DNA of 7,203 bases, from contig JALVEF010000477.1 in NCBI GenBank assembly GCA_027031185.1, positions 1-7,203 on the forward strand, read 5' to 3'. The DNA comes from Saprospiraceae bacterium (GTDB lineage: Bacteria; Bacteroidota; Bacteroidia; Chitinophagales; Saprospiraceae). Made by a program: the position numbers and the translations under genes. Of this stretch, positions 6,712-7,203 are shown piece by piece (position 1 is the first letter of the stretch; the number at the start of each line of letters is the position of its first letter). The notes below the pieces were generated by a model. It saw nothing but the letters and a program-made list of their open reading frames with translations. It was not told the origin of the DNA and made no database searches.

Positions 6712-7203
6712 ATGAATCGCATTTGGATTTTTCTTGCGGGAATGGTTTTGGCCGGAGCCATGGTATCCGGCTGCGGCAAGGCCCACGGCAATTATCCGGG
6801 CAAAGAGTATATGCCCGATATGGGTGTCTCCATCGCGTATGAGGCCAATAAATACGTACACTATACGCGCAATACTTGGGATGACAAAAGTGTGAAAACC
6901 CGTCATGAACTGGCGCTGCACAACAAGCCCGTCAAGAATACACGCCCGCGCGGTTGGATCGGCGGACCACAAATGATGAAGGTGATCCTGGGACGGGATA
7001 AAATCAACAGTGTCCCGACCCCACCCAACAGCTTCGTTCCGTTTTATTACGGGGATACGCCCGAAGAGCGCGATCGTGCCATCGCTGAAATCACCGAAAA
7101 TCCTTTCCCCATTACCGAGAAGGGATTGGCCGAAGGCAAAAAACTCTTCAACCTGTACTGCGCCATCTGTCATGGGAAGAAAGCCGATGGCAACGGCTAC
7201 CTG
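6712..7203 (+). CDS. actE: ActE, mono-heme cytochrome c lipoprotein of alternative complex III (3' partial)
   Basis: ActE is the mono-heme cytochrome subunit of ACIII, likely held on the periplasmic side by a lipid and able to pass electrons onward to a carrier or oxidase. ATG at 6712 opens a frame of 164 codons that reaches the window end without a stop. The first 21 residues form a lipoprotein signal: N-terminal Arg, a hydrophobic stretch and the lipobox VSGC with Cys21 as the predicted lipidated residue. The next part (YPGKEYMPDMGVSIAYE, about 28-44) is characteristic of the Bacteroidota ActE family, as is the Pro-rich VPTPPNSFVPFYYGDTPEER stretch near 101-120. The heme c site is CAICH at residues 150-154, preceded by the usual helix (GLAEGKKLFNLY). 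The axial Met and the rest of the domain lie downstream. A GAGG at 6707-6710 is only one base from the ATG, too close for a normal Shine-Dalgarno. It begins 40 bases after actD. Identity is secure from motifs and position. Confidence 0.94.
   Translation, partial: MNRIWIFLAGMVLAGAMVSGCGKAHGNYPGKEYMPDMGVSIAYEANKYVHYTRNTWDDKSVKTRHELALHNKPVKNTRPRGWIGGPQMMKVILGRDKINSVPTPPNSFVPFYYGDTPEERDRAIAEITENPFPITEKGLAEGKKLFNLYCAICHGKKADGNGYL

Noticed and set aside
6285..7173. Two minus-strand open frames (6285-6791 and 6676-7173)
   Set aside because: They overlap actD and actE, which have clear family motifs on the plus strand. The antisense products show no conserved features.
1..7203. CRISPR arrays, tRNA or rRNA genes, insertion sequences and attachment sites
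   Set aside because: I saw no regularly spaced repeats, cloverleaf-like segments, transposase motifs or flanking inverted repeats. The window is almost fully occupied by one operon.

Overview
The window is the front and middle of an operon for alternative complex III (ACIII, the act or quinol:cytochrome c oxidoreductase complex). Five consecutive plus-strand genes match the family order actA-actB-actC-actD-actE. Both end genes are cut by the window edges. ACIII order, the lipoprotein ActE, a Tat-type ActB, moderate GC and weak or absent Shine-Dalgarno sequences all suggest an environmental, respiring member of the Bacteroidota (Saprospiria-, Cytophagia- or Chitinophagia-like). The phylum is an inference from the protein families; I would not name a genus.

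Layout: 1-1457 is a 5'-truncated multiheme cytochrome c (ActA), with N-terminal mono-heme domain(s), two membrane helices and a five-heme C-terminal core. 1486-4683 is the large iron-sulfur/molybdopterin-fold protein ActB. 4734-6116 is the ten-helix NrfD-type membrane protein ActC. 6138-6671 is the small two-helix protein ActD (DUF3341). 6712-7203 is a 3'-truncated mono-heme lipoprotein ActE, which reads open to the window end. Gaps are 28, 50, 21 and 40 bases. There is no stretch over 300 bases without a gene, and no promoter or strong terminator was seen, so transcription probably enters from upstream.

How the genes work together: in known ACIII complexes, quinol is oxidised at the membrane subunit ActC. 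Electrons pass through the iron-sulfur clusters of ActB to the hemes of ActA and ActE, and then to a soluble carrier or directly to a terminal oxidase. ActD is a membrane-associated accessory subunit. A second NrfD-type subunit (actF), and often cytochrome oxidase genes, would be expected just downstream, outside this window.

This is a recognisable respiratory operon rather than an unknown system. The most unusual point is ActA. It carries at least one mono-heme cytochrome domain in front of the pentaheme core, and the window begins inside a second, homologous copy of that domain. The full protein therefore probably binds seven or more hemes, against five in the classic pentaheme description. 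Smaller observations are a Thr in place of a cluster cysteine in ActB, a lack of TTA/CTA/TCA codons through almost all of actB, and short hairpins just before three of the start codons.
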